Source: Chelativorans xinjiangensis | Lineage (GTDB): Bacteria; Pseudomonadota; Alphaproteobacteria; Rhizobiales; Rhizobiaceae | Length of the DNA stretch: 64,000 nucleotides | Assembly (NCBI RefSeq): GCF_009812055.1 | Contig: NZ_WQNH01000045.1 | Location: forward strand, 1-64,000 | Reading direction: 5' to 3' | Shown: positions 7,634 to 15,757 of the stretch, one piece after another | Numbering within the stretch: position 1 is the stretch's first letter | Layout of the letters: every line of letters starts with the position of its first letter | Notes under the pieces: generated by a model | What the model was told of the DNA's origin: nothing | The model's database searches: none | What the model saw: only the letters and a program-made list of their open reading frames with translations | Position numbers and translations under genes: made by a program

Positions 7634-8611
7634 ATGTTCGGATTTTCAAGGATTGTTTCAGCGCTTGCCGCGCTGCCGCTTGCCGTGGTGGTGGGTGCGG
7701 GAGTGGCGGGTGCGGAGGGGCTGAAGATCGGCTTCAGCCAGGTGACGCTGCAGTCGCCGTTCTACGTGCAGCTCAAGAACGGCGCCGAGGCGGCGGCCGA
7801 GGCGGGCGGCGACACGCTGATCTTCCTCGACGCCAATGGCGACGTCAGCAAGCAGAACAACGATATCCAGGATCTCATCACCCAGGGCGTGGATGCGATC
7901 ATCATCAACCCGGTCAACCCGGATGCGGTGGTGCCTTCGCTCGAAGCGGCGACGGCGGCGGGCATTCCCGTCATCACCGTCGACCGCAGCATCAACGGCG
8001 AGGGCGTCACCGCCCATATCGGCCGCGACAACAAGAAGATGGGAGCGCTCGTCGGCGAGGCCTTGGTCGAGCGCCTGAAGGCCGACGGCGTCGAGGGGGC
8101 GAAGATCATCGAGATCCAGGGCGACGCCGGCGGCGCCGTCATGATGGACCGCCGCGACGGCTTCCATGCCGCGCTCGAAGGGTCGGGCCACACGATCGTT
8201 GAGGGGCCGTATGCCGAATATATCCGCGCCAATGCCGTGGTCGCCATGCAGGATCTTCTGCAAGCGCACATCGATGTGAAGGTGGTCTATGCACACAATG
8301 ACGACATGGCGCTCGGCGCCTTGCAGGTGCTCCAGGAAAGCGGCCGCGACGACGTGCTGATCGCCGGCGTCGACGGGCTGTCCGAGGCGCTCAGTGTGAT
8401 GGAGGCGGGCGGCAACTACATCGCCACCACGCTCAACGACCCGCAATATCTGGGCGACGTGACCATCCAGGTGGCGCGCGAGGCGGCGGCCGGCAAGAAG
8501 GTGCCCGGCTTCGTCGACGCGGGCACCACCCTGGTGACACCGGAGAATGTAGGCGAGTTCCCGCATGATGCCCTGTTCGCGGAATACCGGCCCGAGGTTC
8601 TGGCCAGGTAA
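7634..8611 (+). CDS. Sugar ABC transporter substrate-binding protein (ribose/LsrB type)
   Basis: A 325-residue periplasmic-binding protein of the RbsB class. The signal peptide runs to about residue 26 (VVVGAGVAGA), and the mature chain begins EGLKIGFSQVTLQSPFY. Family landmarks are the DLITQGVDAIIINPVNPDA loop, the HIGRDNKKMGALVGE stretch and YAHNDDMALGALQVL. ATG 7634 follows GGGAGGAG. First gene of the deoC-containing operon. The ligand cannot be read from sequence; a pentose, deoxy-sugar, polyol or AI-2-like compound is possible. Confidence 0.92.
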   Translation: MFGFSRIVSALAALPLAVVVGAGVAGAEGLKIGFSQVTLQSPFYVQLKNGAEAAAEAGGDTLIFLDANGDVSKQNNDIQDLITQGVDAIIINPVNPDAVVPSLEAATAAGIPVITVDRSINGEGVTAHIGRDNKKMGALVGEALVERLKADGVEGAKIIEIQGDAGGAVMMDRRDGFHAALEGSGHTIVEGPYAEYIRANAVVAMQDLLQAHIDVKVVYAHNDDMALGALQVLQESGRDDVLIAGVDGLSEALSVMEAGGNYIATTLNDPQYLGDVTIQVAREAAAGKKVPGFVDAGTTLVTPENVGEFPHDALFAEYRPEVLAR

Positions 8612-8697
8612 GGCTCCCAAGACGGCGCGCACGGTGGGCTCGTTCCGCCGTGCGCGCGACCCGCGGGTTTCTCAAAAGATTGAAACAGGAACAGACA

Positions 8698-9720
8698 ATG
8701 CGCGCAGCAGTGCTCCATCGTCCCGGCGATATCCGCGTCGAGGACGTCCCCGCCCCCCGGCTTCATGACAACCACGCCCTGGTGCGTGTGGCCTCGGTCG
8801 GGGTCTGCGGTTCGGACCTGCCGCGCATGCTGATCAAGGGCGCGCACCGGATGCCGCTCATCTGCGGGCACGAGTTTTCCGGCCATGTCGCGGAGATTGG
8901 CGAGGGGTTGGAGGGGTTCACGGTCGGTGATCTCGTCGTCGTGCCGCCGATGCTGCCGTGCCATGCCTGCGACCAGTGCCTGAAAGGGCAGTTCTCGCGC
9001 TGCCGCGACTACGACTATTTCGGCTCGCGGCGCGACGGCGCCTATGCCGAATATGTCTCGGTCCCTGCCTCCAACCTTCTGAAGGTGCCGGCCGGTGCCG
9101 ACCCGAGGGCGGTAGCCATGGCCGATCCCGCCTCCATCGCCCTTCATGCCATCTGGAAGGCGGGCGGGATCGCCGTCGGCCAGCGCGGCGGCGTGATCGG
9201 CTGCGGGCCCATCGGCCTTTTCGCCATCCAGTGGATGCGGCTCATGGGTGTGAGCGAGGTCGTGGCGGTCGATGTTTCCGAGCGCAAGCTGGCGCTGGCG
9301 AAGGAGGCGGGCGCCACCCACTCTATCCTGGCCGGCGACGGGGCGGCCGGCGACCTGCCGTGCGACGTGATTGTCGAGGCGGCGGGAAACGCCGCCGCCA
9401 TCACTGCTGCCGTGCGGCTTGCGGCCCCCGGCGGGCATGTCGTCTTCATCGGCATTCCGGTTGGCGAGGTGGCGCTGCCCAACGCCGCCTTCCAGCATTT
9501 TCTGCGCCAGGAGGTTTCTCTGCACGGCTCCTGGAATTCCTTCGGCGCCCCCTTTCCGGGGCCGCAATGGGCCGCCACGCTGGAAGCGCTTGGCACCGGC
9601 CGTCTGAAATGGGAGTTTCTCATCAGCCACGATCTGGACCTTGCCGAATTGCCCGGTATGTTCGCGCGGTTCCGCGACGAGCCGGACATGTTCTATTCCA
9701 AGGTCATGTTCCGGCCGTAG
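8698..9720 (+). CDS. Zinc-dependent alcohol/polyol dehydrogenase (MDR family)
   Basis: A 340-residue medium-chain dehydrogenase. The catalytic zinc ligands C37 (GVCGSD) and H58-E59 (CGHEF) and the four structural cysteines C88, C91, C94 and C102 are all present. The Rossmann motif GVIGCGPIGL lies near residue 163. It resembles galactitol-1-phosphate 5-dehydrogenase and related polyol dehydrogenases, so it would oxidise a secondary alcohol with NAD+. ATG 8698 is preferred; a GTG at 8650 gives an unlikely extension. It sits between receptor and kinase, so it probably acts on the imported substrate or its phosphate. Confidence 0.9.
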   Translation: MRAAVLHRPGDIRVEDVPAPRLHDNHALVRVASVGVCGSDLPRMLIKGAHRMPLICGHEFSGHVAEIGEGLEGFTVGDLVVVPPMLPCHACDQCLKGQFSRCRDYDYFGSRRDGAYAEYVSVPASNLLKVPAGADPRAVAMADPASIALHAIWKAGGIAVGQRGGVIGCGPIGLFAIQWMRLMGVSEVVAVDVSERKLALAKEAGATHSILAGDGAAGDLPCDVIVEAAGNAAAITAAVRLAAPGGHVVFIGIPVGEVALPNAAFQHFLRQEVSLHGSWNSFGAPFPGPQWAATLEALGTGRLKWEFLISHDLDLAELPGMFARFRDEPDMFYSKVMFRP

Positions 9721-9767
9721 CATTGTGCGTCGGCCCGGCGGGGCATGCGTGGTGGGAGGAGAGACAG

Positions 9768-11282
9768 ATGACACTTGTCCTGGGATTCGATCTGGGAACG
9801 GGAAGCGTCCGCGCCGGCGTCTACGACCTCGACGGCGGCACGATGCGCGGCAGCGCGGAAGAGCGCTACGAGACCGTCTACCCACACCCGGGCTGGGCGG
9901 AACAGCAGCCGGAGGAGTGGTGGAGGGCCCTTATCGTCGCCGGCAGGCGGGCGGTTGAGGCGGCGGGCAGCCGCGATATCGCCGCCGTCTGCGTGGCCGC
10001 CACGGCATCCACCGTCGTCGCCTGCCGGCGCGACAGCACGCCGGTCTACCCGGCTATACTGTGGATGGACTGCCGGGCCACACGCGAGGCGCATGAGACC
10101 GGCAGGCTCGCCCATCCCGTCATGGCCTATAGCGGCGGCGAGGACGCCGCCGAATGGCTGGTTCCCAAGGCGATGTGGCTGGCGCGGCACGAGCCGGAAG
10201 TGTTCGCCCGGGCCGAGGTGATGTGCGAGGCCCTCGACTACATCAACTACCGGCTCTGTGGCGAATGGGCCGGCTCGCGCATGAACGCCACCTGCAAGTG
10301 GAACTACGATGCGGCCGCCGGGCGCTATGTGCCGGAGATCTACGAAACGCTGGGCGTTGCCGCACTGATCGACAAGCTGCCGTCACGCATCGTGCCGGTT
10401 GGCGGTGTGGTGGGCCATGTGCGCGCCGAGATCGCGGCCGAACTCGGCCTCACCTCCACGCCGCTTCTGACGCAGGGCGGCATCGACGCGGAGATGGGCA
10501 TGCTGGGAGCGGGGACGATCGATCCCGGCAGCATGCTCATCGTCGGCGGCACATCGGTCGCTCACCTCACGCATCTCGATGCGCAGCGCCCGCTTCCCGG
10601 CTTCTGGGGGCCCTATCCCAATGCGCTGATGGACGGGCGCTGGCTGGTCGAGGGCGGGCAGGTCTCGGCCGGCTCCATCCTCAACTGGCTGGCCGGGAAG
10701 ATTTTCGGGCTGGACGAGGCCGGTCATCACGCGCTCATCGCCGAAGCGTCCCGGCTTGTCCCGGAGAAGACAGGCCTGATGGTGCTCGACTACTGGATGG
10801 GAAACCGCACGCCCTATCGCGACGCCGGTCTGCGCGGCGCCATCCTCGGTCTTTCGCTCGGCCATGGCCGGGCGGAGATATACCGTTCGGCGGTCGATGC
10901 GGTGGCGCTCGGTACGGTCAACGTCCTGCGGGCGCTGGAGAAGGAGGGCGTCTTGATCGAGCGGATCGTCATGGGCGGCGGCATCTGCCACAATCCGCTG
11001 TGGCTGCAGGCGACGGTTAACGCGCTCGGCCGGCCGGTGCAGCTGGTGCGCGAGGAGAACCTCTCGCTTCTCGGTGCCGTTGTCAGCGCGGCCTGCGGCC
11101 TCGGTCTTTACCCGGACCTTGCCTCGGCCTCGCACGCGCTCGCCGTCGGCGGATCGGCGATGATGCCGGAGCCGGAGCGGACATCCTGGTATGATGGCGC
11201 TCTGGCCCGGTATGACGAGCTCACCAGCATGCTCGCGCCCGCCTTGCACCGGCTTTCGGCATCGGAGGACGGCGCCCCATGA
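9768..11282 (+). CDS. FGGY family carbohydrate kinase
   Basis: A 504-residue kinase of the xylulokinase/glycerol kinase superfamily. The N-terminal phosphate-binding motif is LGFDLGTGSVRAGVYD. The FGGY signature-like region and the C-terminal ATP site (RIVMGGGICHNPLWLQATVNAL) are both present. ATG 9768 follows GGGAGGAG. It would phosphorylate the sugar or polyol so that DeoC can act downstream. LsrK and erythritol kinases belong to the same family. Its stop overlaps the regulator start by ATGA. Confidence 0.92.
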   Translation: MTLVLGFDLGTGSVRAGVYDLDGGTMRGSAEERYETVYPHPGWAEQQPEEWWRALIVAGRRAVEAAGSRDIAAVCVAATASTVVACRRDSTPVYPAILWMDCRATREAHETGRLAHPVMAYSGGEDAAEWLVPKAMWLARHEPEVFARAEVMCEALDYINYRLCGEWAGSRMNATCKWNYDAAAGRYVPEIYETLGVAALIDKLPSRIVPVGGVVGHVRAEIAAELGLTSTPLLTQGGIDAEMGMLGAGTIDPGSMLIVGGTSVAHLTHLDAQRPLPGFWGPYPNALMDGRWLVEGGQVSAGSILNWLAGKIFGLDEAGHHALIAEASRLVPEKTGLMVLDYWMGNRTPYRDAGLRGAILGLSLGHGRAEIYRSAVDAVALGTVNVLRALEKEGVLIERIVMGGGICHNPLWLQATVNALGRPVQLVREENLSLLGAVVSAACGLGLYPDLASASHALAVGGSAMMPEPERTSWYDGALARYDELTSMLAPALHRLSASEDGAP

Positions 11283-12271
11283 GCGTGGCCAGGACCCCGC
11301 CCGTCCGTCTGCCCTCCGACGAGCAGCGCGAGTATCTGATGGTGCGCGCGGCGAAGCTCTATTACGACCTGCAGCGCACGCAGGGTGAGATCGCCAAGGA
11401 ATTGGGCCTCACCCGCTGGCAGATCGGCCGGCTGCTGACCGAGGCGCGCGAATTGGGTGTCGTGCGTATCGAGATCACCCCGCGCTCCAGCCGCGCCACC
11501 GACCTGGAGGTGGCGTTGCAGCAGGCGTTCGGGCTTAGCGATGCCGTGGTCGTGCCCCATGGAGAAAGCCACGACGGCGACGTGCTTCTGGAGGCGGTGG
11601 CGCAGGCGGCCAGCAAATATATCGCCGGGCTCAAGCCTCAGGTCTCGCTTATGGGCGTTTCGTGGGGGCGCACCATGTCCGCGGTCGCCCGCTTCCTGCC
11701 GGCCAACTGGAATCCGGGGCTGCACGTGGTATTGGTCAACGGCGCGACGAATTTCCGCTCGACGTCGGATCGCGTGATCGCCGTGGCGGAAGAGTTCGCG
11801 CGCAGCGCCAACGGCATGGCGACGCTGCTGCCGGTGCCGGCCATCGTCGGCAAGAAGAGCACGCGCGAAGTGTTGGAGCAGGACCCGGTGATCGAGAAGG
11901 TGCTGGAGCTTGCCGCCGAGGCGGAAGTCGTGTGCTTCAGCATGGGCGGTCTTTCGCATGAATCCGTGCTGGTGACCTCCGGCTATATCGATGCGGACCA
12001 TATCGACCGGCTCGGAGAAGAGGGCGCCGTCGGCGACATTCTGGGCCGCTTCATCGACGCGTCGGGGGCCGTCGTCGACGAGGAGCTCGACGGCCGCACC
12101 ATCGGCCTGCGCCTCGATCTCCTGAAGAAAAAGGAGCGCTCGATCGGCATCGCCTCGGGGCCGGAGAAGCACGCCGTGACGCTTGCCGCGCTCAAGGCCG
12201 GCTACCTATCCGTCCTGATCACAGACGAAACCACGGCGCGCGCCGCGTTGGAGGGTGCGGATGGCCGATGA
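11279..12271 (+). CDS. SorC/DeoR-type sugar-binding transcriptional regulator
   Basis: A 330-residue regulator. The N-terminal helix-turn-helix is RTQGEIAKELGLTRWQIGRLLTEA (about 34-58), followed by the SorC sugar-phosphate-binding domain (LMGVSWGRTMSAV, then CFSMGGLSHES). Relatives are LsrR, EryD and Bacillus DeoR, which respond to phosphorylated sugars made by the kinase and aldolase of their own operons (established knowledge). It is embedded in the operon it probably controls, overlapping the kinase gene before it and the ATPase gene after it. Confidence 0.92.
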   Translation: MSVARTPPVRLPSDEQREYLMVRAAKLYYDLQRTQGEIAKELGLTRWQIGRLLTEARELGVVRIEITPRSSRATDLEVALQQAFGLSDAVVVPHGESHDGDVLLEAVAQAASKYIAGLKPQVSLMGVSWGRTMSAVARFLPANWNPGLHVVLVNGATNFRSTSDRVIAVAEEFARSANGMATLLPVPAIVGKKSTREVLEQDPVIEKVLELAAEAEVVCFSMGGLSHESVLVTSGYIDADHIDRLGEEGAVGDILGRFIDASGAVVDEELDGRTIGLRLDLLKKKERSIGIASGPEKHAVTLAALKAGYLSVLITDETTARAALEGADGR

Positions 12272-13754
12272 CGTGCTTGTCGTGGAGAACGTGTCGAAGC
12301 GTTTTCCCATGAACATCGTCGCCCTGGAACAGGCTTCGCTGACGGTGCGCCGCGGCGAGATCCACTGCCTTTTGGGCGCCAACGGCGCGGGGAAGTCGAC
12401 GCTGTTGAAGATGGTCGCCGGCGCGCTGAAACCGTCCGGCGGGCGCATCAGCCTCGAGGGCCGGGCGCTCGATCTCCACTCGCCGGCCGATGCCGCGCGC
12501 GCCGGCATCTCGATGATCTATCAGGAGCTCGACCTCGTTCCCCAGCTCACCGTGGAGCAGAACCTGTTCCTCGGCCATGCGCCGGGCAAGGCCGGGGTGA
12601 TCGACCGCCGCGTGCGCAGCGAGCGTGCCCGCGAGGCGCTTCAGCGCATCGGCGCGCGCTTTTCGCCGAGGGCGCGGGTGGAGCAGCTTTCGGTGGCCAA
12701 CCAGCAACTCACCGCCATCGCCCGCTCGCTGACCATGAACGCCAAGATCATCATCATGGACGAGCCCTCCGCCGCGCTCAACGAGACGGAACTGGAAGCC
12801 GTGTTCGAGGTGATCCGCGACCTGGTGCGCCAGGGCGTGTCCATCCTCTATGTCAGCCACCGGCTGGCCGAGCTGCGCGAGATCGGCGACCGCGTCACCG
12901 TTCTGCGCGGCGGGCGCACCATCGCCACCTACGATGTCGCCGATACGCCGGACACGGCACTGGTGGAGGCGGTGATCGGCAAGGCGCGCACACTGGTCGA
13001 GCGCAAGGCGTGCCCGCCGGTCGCCGGCGAGGTGGCGTTGTCGGTCAGCCAGATGCGCGGTGCGGATGGGCTCATGGTGGAGAATTTCGCCGTACGCTGG
13101 GGCGAGGTGACGGGCCTCACCGGCCTCAACGGCTCCGGCCGCACCACGTTCCTGCGTTCGCTGTTCGGCGATCTCAGGTTCGAGGGAGCGGTGGAGGTCG
13201 GCGGCCGGCCTTACCGCCCCACCCATCCTGCGCATGCGATCCGGCGTGGCCTGGGCCTGGTGCCGGAAAGCCGCAAGACCCACGGCCTCGTTCTCGATGC
13301 GCCGATCTACAAGAACGCCACGCTCGCCTCGCTTGGCGGCCGGTTCGCCATGCGCCATCGCCGCGAGCGGGAGAGGGTGCGGCCCGTGCTCGACCGGCTG
13401 TCGACCAGATATGCCGACCTGGAACAGGCGGTCATCCAGCTTTCGGGCGGCAACCAGCAGAAGGTGGTGCTCGCCAAGTGGGTGGTGAACGGGGCGAAGA
13501 TCCTGCTGCTCGACGAGCCGAGCCGCGGGCTCGACGTTGGCGCGAAGGCCGACCTTTACGCGCTGGTCGAGAAGCTGGCGGCCGACGGCGCCGCCGTGAT
13601 CGTGGCGAGCAGCGAGCTCGATGAGCTTTACGCGGCCTGCGATTCCATCTGGGTGTTCCACGAAGGCCGGATTCTCGACCGCTACGACCCCTCGGTCATC
13701 GACCGAGAGGCGATACTGAAGGCGACCATCCTTGGAGACCAGCATGTCCACTGA
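12261..13754 (+). CDS. Sugar ABC transporter ATP-binding protein (RbsA/MglA type, two NBDs)
   Basis: A 497-residue tandem ATPase. NBD1 has Walker A GANGAGKST at 39-47 and a modified signature LSVANQQ. NBD2 has the degenerate Walker A GLNGSGRTT (Lys replaced by Arg, usual in this family) and the signature LSGGNQQKVVLAKW. ATG 12261 lies inside the end of the regulator gene and follows GGAGGG. It drives the single permease gene at 13744. Confidence 0.94.
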   Translation: MADDVLVVENVSKRFPMNIVALEQASLTVRRGEIHCLLGANGAGKSTLLKMVAGALKPSGGRISLEGRALDLHSPADAARAGISMIYQELDLVPQLTVEQNLFLGHAPGKAGVIDRRVRSERAREALQRIGARFSPRARVEQLSVANQQLTAIARSLTMNAKIIIMDEPSAALNETELEAVFEVIRDLVRQGVSILYVSHRLAELREIGDRVTVLRGGRTIATYDVADTPDTALVEAVIGKARTLVERKACPPVAGEVALSVSQMRGADGLMVENFAVRWGEVTGLTGLNGSGRTTFLRSLFGDLRFEGAVEVGGRPYRPTHPAHAIRRGLGLVPESRKTHGLVLDAPIYKNATLASLGGRFAMRHRRERERVRPVLDRLSTRYADLEQAVIQLSGGNQQKVVLAKWVVNGAKILLLDEPSRGLDVGAKADLYALVEKLAADGAAVIVASSELDELYAACDSIWVFHEGRILDRYDPSVIDREAILKATILGDQHVH

Positions 13755-14742
13755 CAACGCGATCGCCGAACGGGCGCCGGCCCACCGGCGCCTCGCCAAT
13801 CTCTTGATCGAGTACAACTTCATCGCCATCTTCGTGGTCGTGGTGGTGATCGCCGCCGCGCTCTCCGATAACTTCCTGACTTTCGTCAACATCGCCAACC
13901 TGTTCCAGCAGGCGGCCGTTGTAGGCGTGGTGGCGATCGGCATGACGTTCGTGATCCTCACCGGCAACATCGACCTGTCGGTGGGCTCGCTGACCGCGCT
14001 CTGCGGCATGGTGGTGGCGGTGCTGATGGCGGCGGGATGGGACCCGGCGCTCGCCGTCGTGGCCACCGCTCTCGTGGGGCTTTTATGCGGGGCGGCGATG
14101 GGGGCGACGAGCGCCTATGGGCAGGTGCCGAGCTTCATCGTCACGCTCGCCGGCCTCGTCTCCTTCCGCGGCATCACCTATCTCCTGACGGACGGCGTGC
14201 CGGTGAGCGGGCTGCCGCCGTCCTTCGCCGCCATCTCGTCCTCTGTCATCCCCATCCTGCCCGGCCTCGGCCTGACGTCGATGGCGCTGATCTTCATTTG
14301 CCTGTGCATCGCCGGCGGGCTGGTGCTGCGCTTTACCGTGTTCGGCGAGTACGTCTATGCGACCGGCGGCAACCCGGAAGCGGCGCGCCTGTCGGGCCTG
14401 CCGACACGGCTGATGATCACCGCCGTCTTTGCCATCTCCGGCGTGACGGCCGCCATTGCCGGCATTCTCCTGACCTCACGCCTGCGCATCGGCCAGCCGA
14501 CGGCGGCGCAGGGGCTGGAGCTGGACGCCATCGCCGCGGTGGTGCTGGGCGGCACCAGCCTCTTCGGCGGGCGCGGCAGTCTTCTCGGCACGTTCTTCGC
14601 CGTCATGCTCTTGCAGGTGCTGCGCAACGTTTTCAACCTGCTGGGGCTCGGATCGTTCTATCAAATGACGGTGACCGGCTTTATCATAGTGGCCGCCGTT
14701 CTGCTCAACCGTTTCATCGAGATGAGGAGGGGTCGCGGATGA
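13744..14742 (+). CDS. ABC transporter permease (RbsC type)
   Basis: A 332-residue inner-membrane permease of the branched-chain/ribose family with eight or more hydrophobic segments. Family signatures are GMTFVILTGNIDLSVGSL, TLAGLVSFRGITYLLT and GLELDAIAAVVLGGTSLFGGRGS. Only one permease gene is present, so it should form a homodimer, unlike LsrC/LsrD. ATG 13744 overlaps the ATPase stop; its own stop overlaps the deoC start by ATGA. Confidence 0.93.
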   Translation: MSTDNAIAERAPAHRRLANLLIEYNFIAIFVVVVVIAAALSDNFLTFVNIANLFQQAAVVGVVAIGMTFVILTGNIDLSVGSLTALCGMVVAVLMAAGWDPALAVVATALVGLLCGAAMGATSAYGQVPSFIVTLAGLVSFRGITYLLTDGVPVSGLPPSFAAISSSVIPILPGLGLTSMALIFICLCIAGGLVLRFTVFGEYVYATGGNPEAARLSGLPTRLMITAVFAISGVTAAIAGILLTSRLRIGQPTAAQGLELDAIAAVVLGGTSLFGGRGSLLGTFFAVMLLQVLRNVFNLLGLGSFYQMTVTGFIIVAAVLLNRFIEMRRGRG

Positions 14743-15749
14743 TCCTGCCGGAAAAGCACCCGACAATCAAAGCCGTCCCCGAGGCCGGAAGCGGGCCGCA
14801 CGAGGTCCGCAATCGCGGCACGGCGCTGACCCCCGGATGGTTCGAGGACGTGGCGGTGAACCTCTCCGCCGCCGAGCGGCGGGCGGCGACGCTGGCGACC
14901 CGGCGCTCCGTGAAAAAGGCGTGGCAGGCGGCGTGGCTGGTCCGCGCCATCACCTGCATCGACCTCACCACGCTCGCCGGCGACGACACGGCCGGCCGCG
15001 TGCGCCGGCTGTGCGCCAAGGCGAAGAAGCCGCTCTCCGATGAGCTGCTGACCGCGTTGGGGCTGGAGGAGGAGCGCATCACCACGGGCGCTGTCTGCGT
15101 TTATCCCACCATGGTGCCGCCCGCGGTGAAGGCGCTGGAGGGCTCGGGCGTTCCCGTGGCCTCGGTCGCAACCGGCTTTCCCGCAGGCCTTACGCCGCTG
15201 CCGCAGCGGCTTGCCGAAATCCGCTATGCGGTCGAGGCGGGGGCGGCGGAGATCGACATCGTGATCACCCGCGAATATGTGCTGACGCAGAATTGGCCGG
15301 CACTCTATGACGAAGTCCGCGCCATGCGCGAGGCCTGCGGGCCCGCGCATCTGAAGGCGATCCTCGCCACCGGCGACATTGCCACGCTGCGCAACGTCTA
15401 CCGCGCCTCGATGGTGGCCATGCAGGCGGGTGCCGACTTTATAAAGACCTCCACAGGCAAGGAGGCGGTGAATGCCGTCCTGCCCGTCGGGCTTACCATG
15501 GTGCGGGCGATCCGCGACTATGGCGCGCTGTCGGGAGAGATTGTCGGCTTCAAGCCGGCGGGCGGCATGCGTACCGCCAAGGACGCGCTCTCCTGGCTCA
15601 TCCTCATGAAGGAGGAGCTCGGCACGGCCTGGACGATGCCCGACCGCTTCCGCCTCGGCGCCAGCTCCATGCTGGGCGATATCGAACGCCAGCTCGAACA
15701 TTACGCCACCGGGCGCTACTCGGCGTCCTACCGTCACGCACTCGCCTGA
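14739..15749 (+). CDS. deoC: Deoxyribose-phosphate aldolase
   Basis: A 336-residue class I aldolase that cleaves 2-deoxyribose 5-phosphate to acetaldehyde and glyceraldehyde 3-phosphate. The Schiff-base lysine lies in ADFIKTSTGK. The partner Asp is in ITCIDLTTLAGDDT and the second Lys in GFKPAGGMRT. It is longer than the roughly 250-residue E. coli enzyme, with about 60 extra N-terminal residues, a form common in alphaproteobacteria. The next gene encodes an aldehyde dehydrogenase suited to removing the acetaldehyde. Overlaps the permease stop. Confidence 0.93.
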   Translation: MILPEKHPTIKAVPEAGSGPHEVRNRGTALTPGWFEDVAVNLSAAERRAATLATRRSVKKAWQAAWLVRAITCIDLTTLAGDDTAGRVRRLCAKAKKPLSDELLTALGLEEERITTGAVCVYPTMVPPAVKALEGSGVPVASVATGFPAGLTPLPQRLAEIRYAVEAGAAEIDIVITREYVLTQNWPALYDEVRAMREACGPAHLKAILATGDIATLRNVYRASMVAMQAGADFIKTSTGKEAVNAVLPVGLTMVRAIRDYGALSGEIVGFKPAGGMRTAKDALSWLILMKEELGTAWTMPDRFRLGASSMLGDIERQLEHYATGRYSASYRHALA

Positions 15750-15757
15750 GGCCACTC

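Noticed and set aside
9768-11282. Assignment of the FGGY kinase as LsrK
   Set aside because: The architecture is lsr-like, but there is no LsrF or LsrG homologue and only one permease; DeoC points to a deoxy-sugar route instead.
12219-14066. A 615-codon open frame on the minus strand
   Set aside because: Antisense to the RbsA-type ATPase and RbsC-type permease genes; no recognisable domain.
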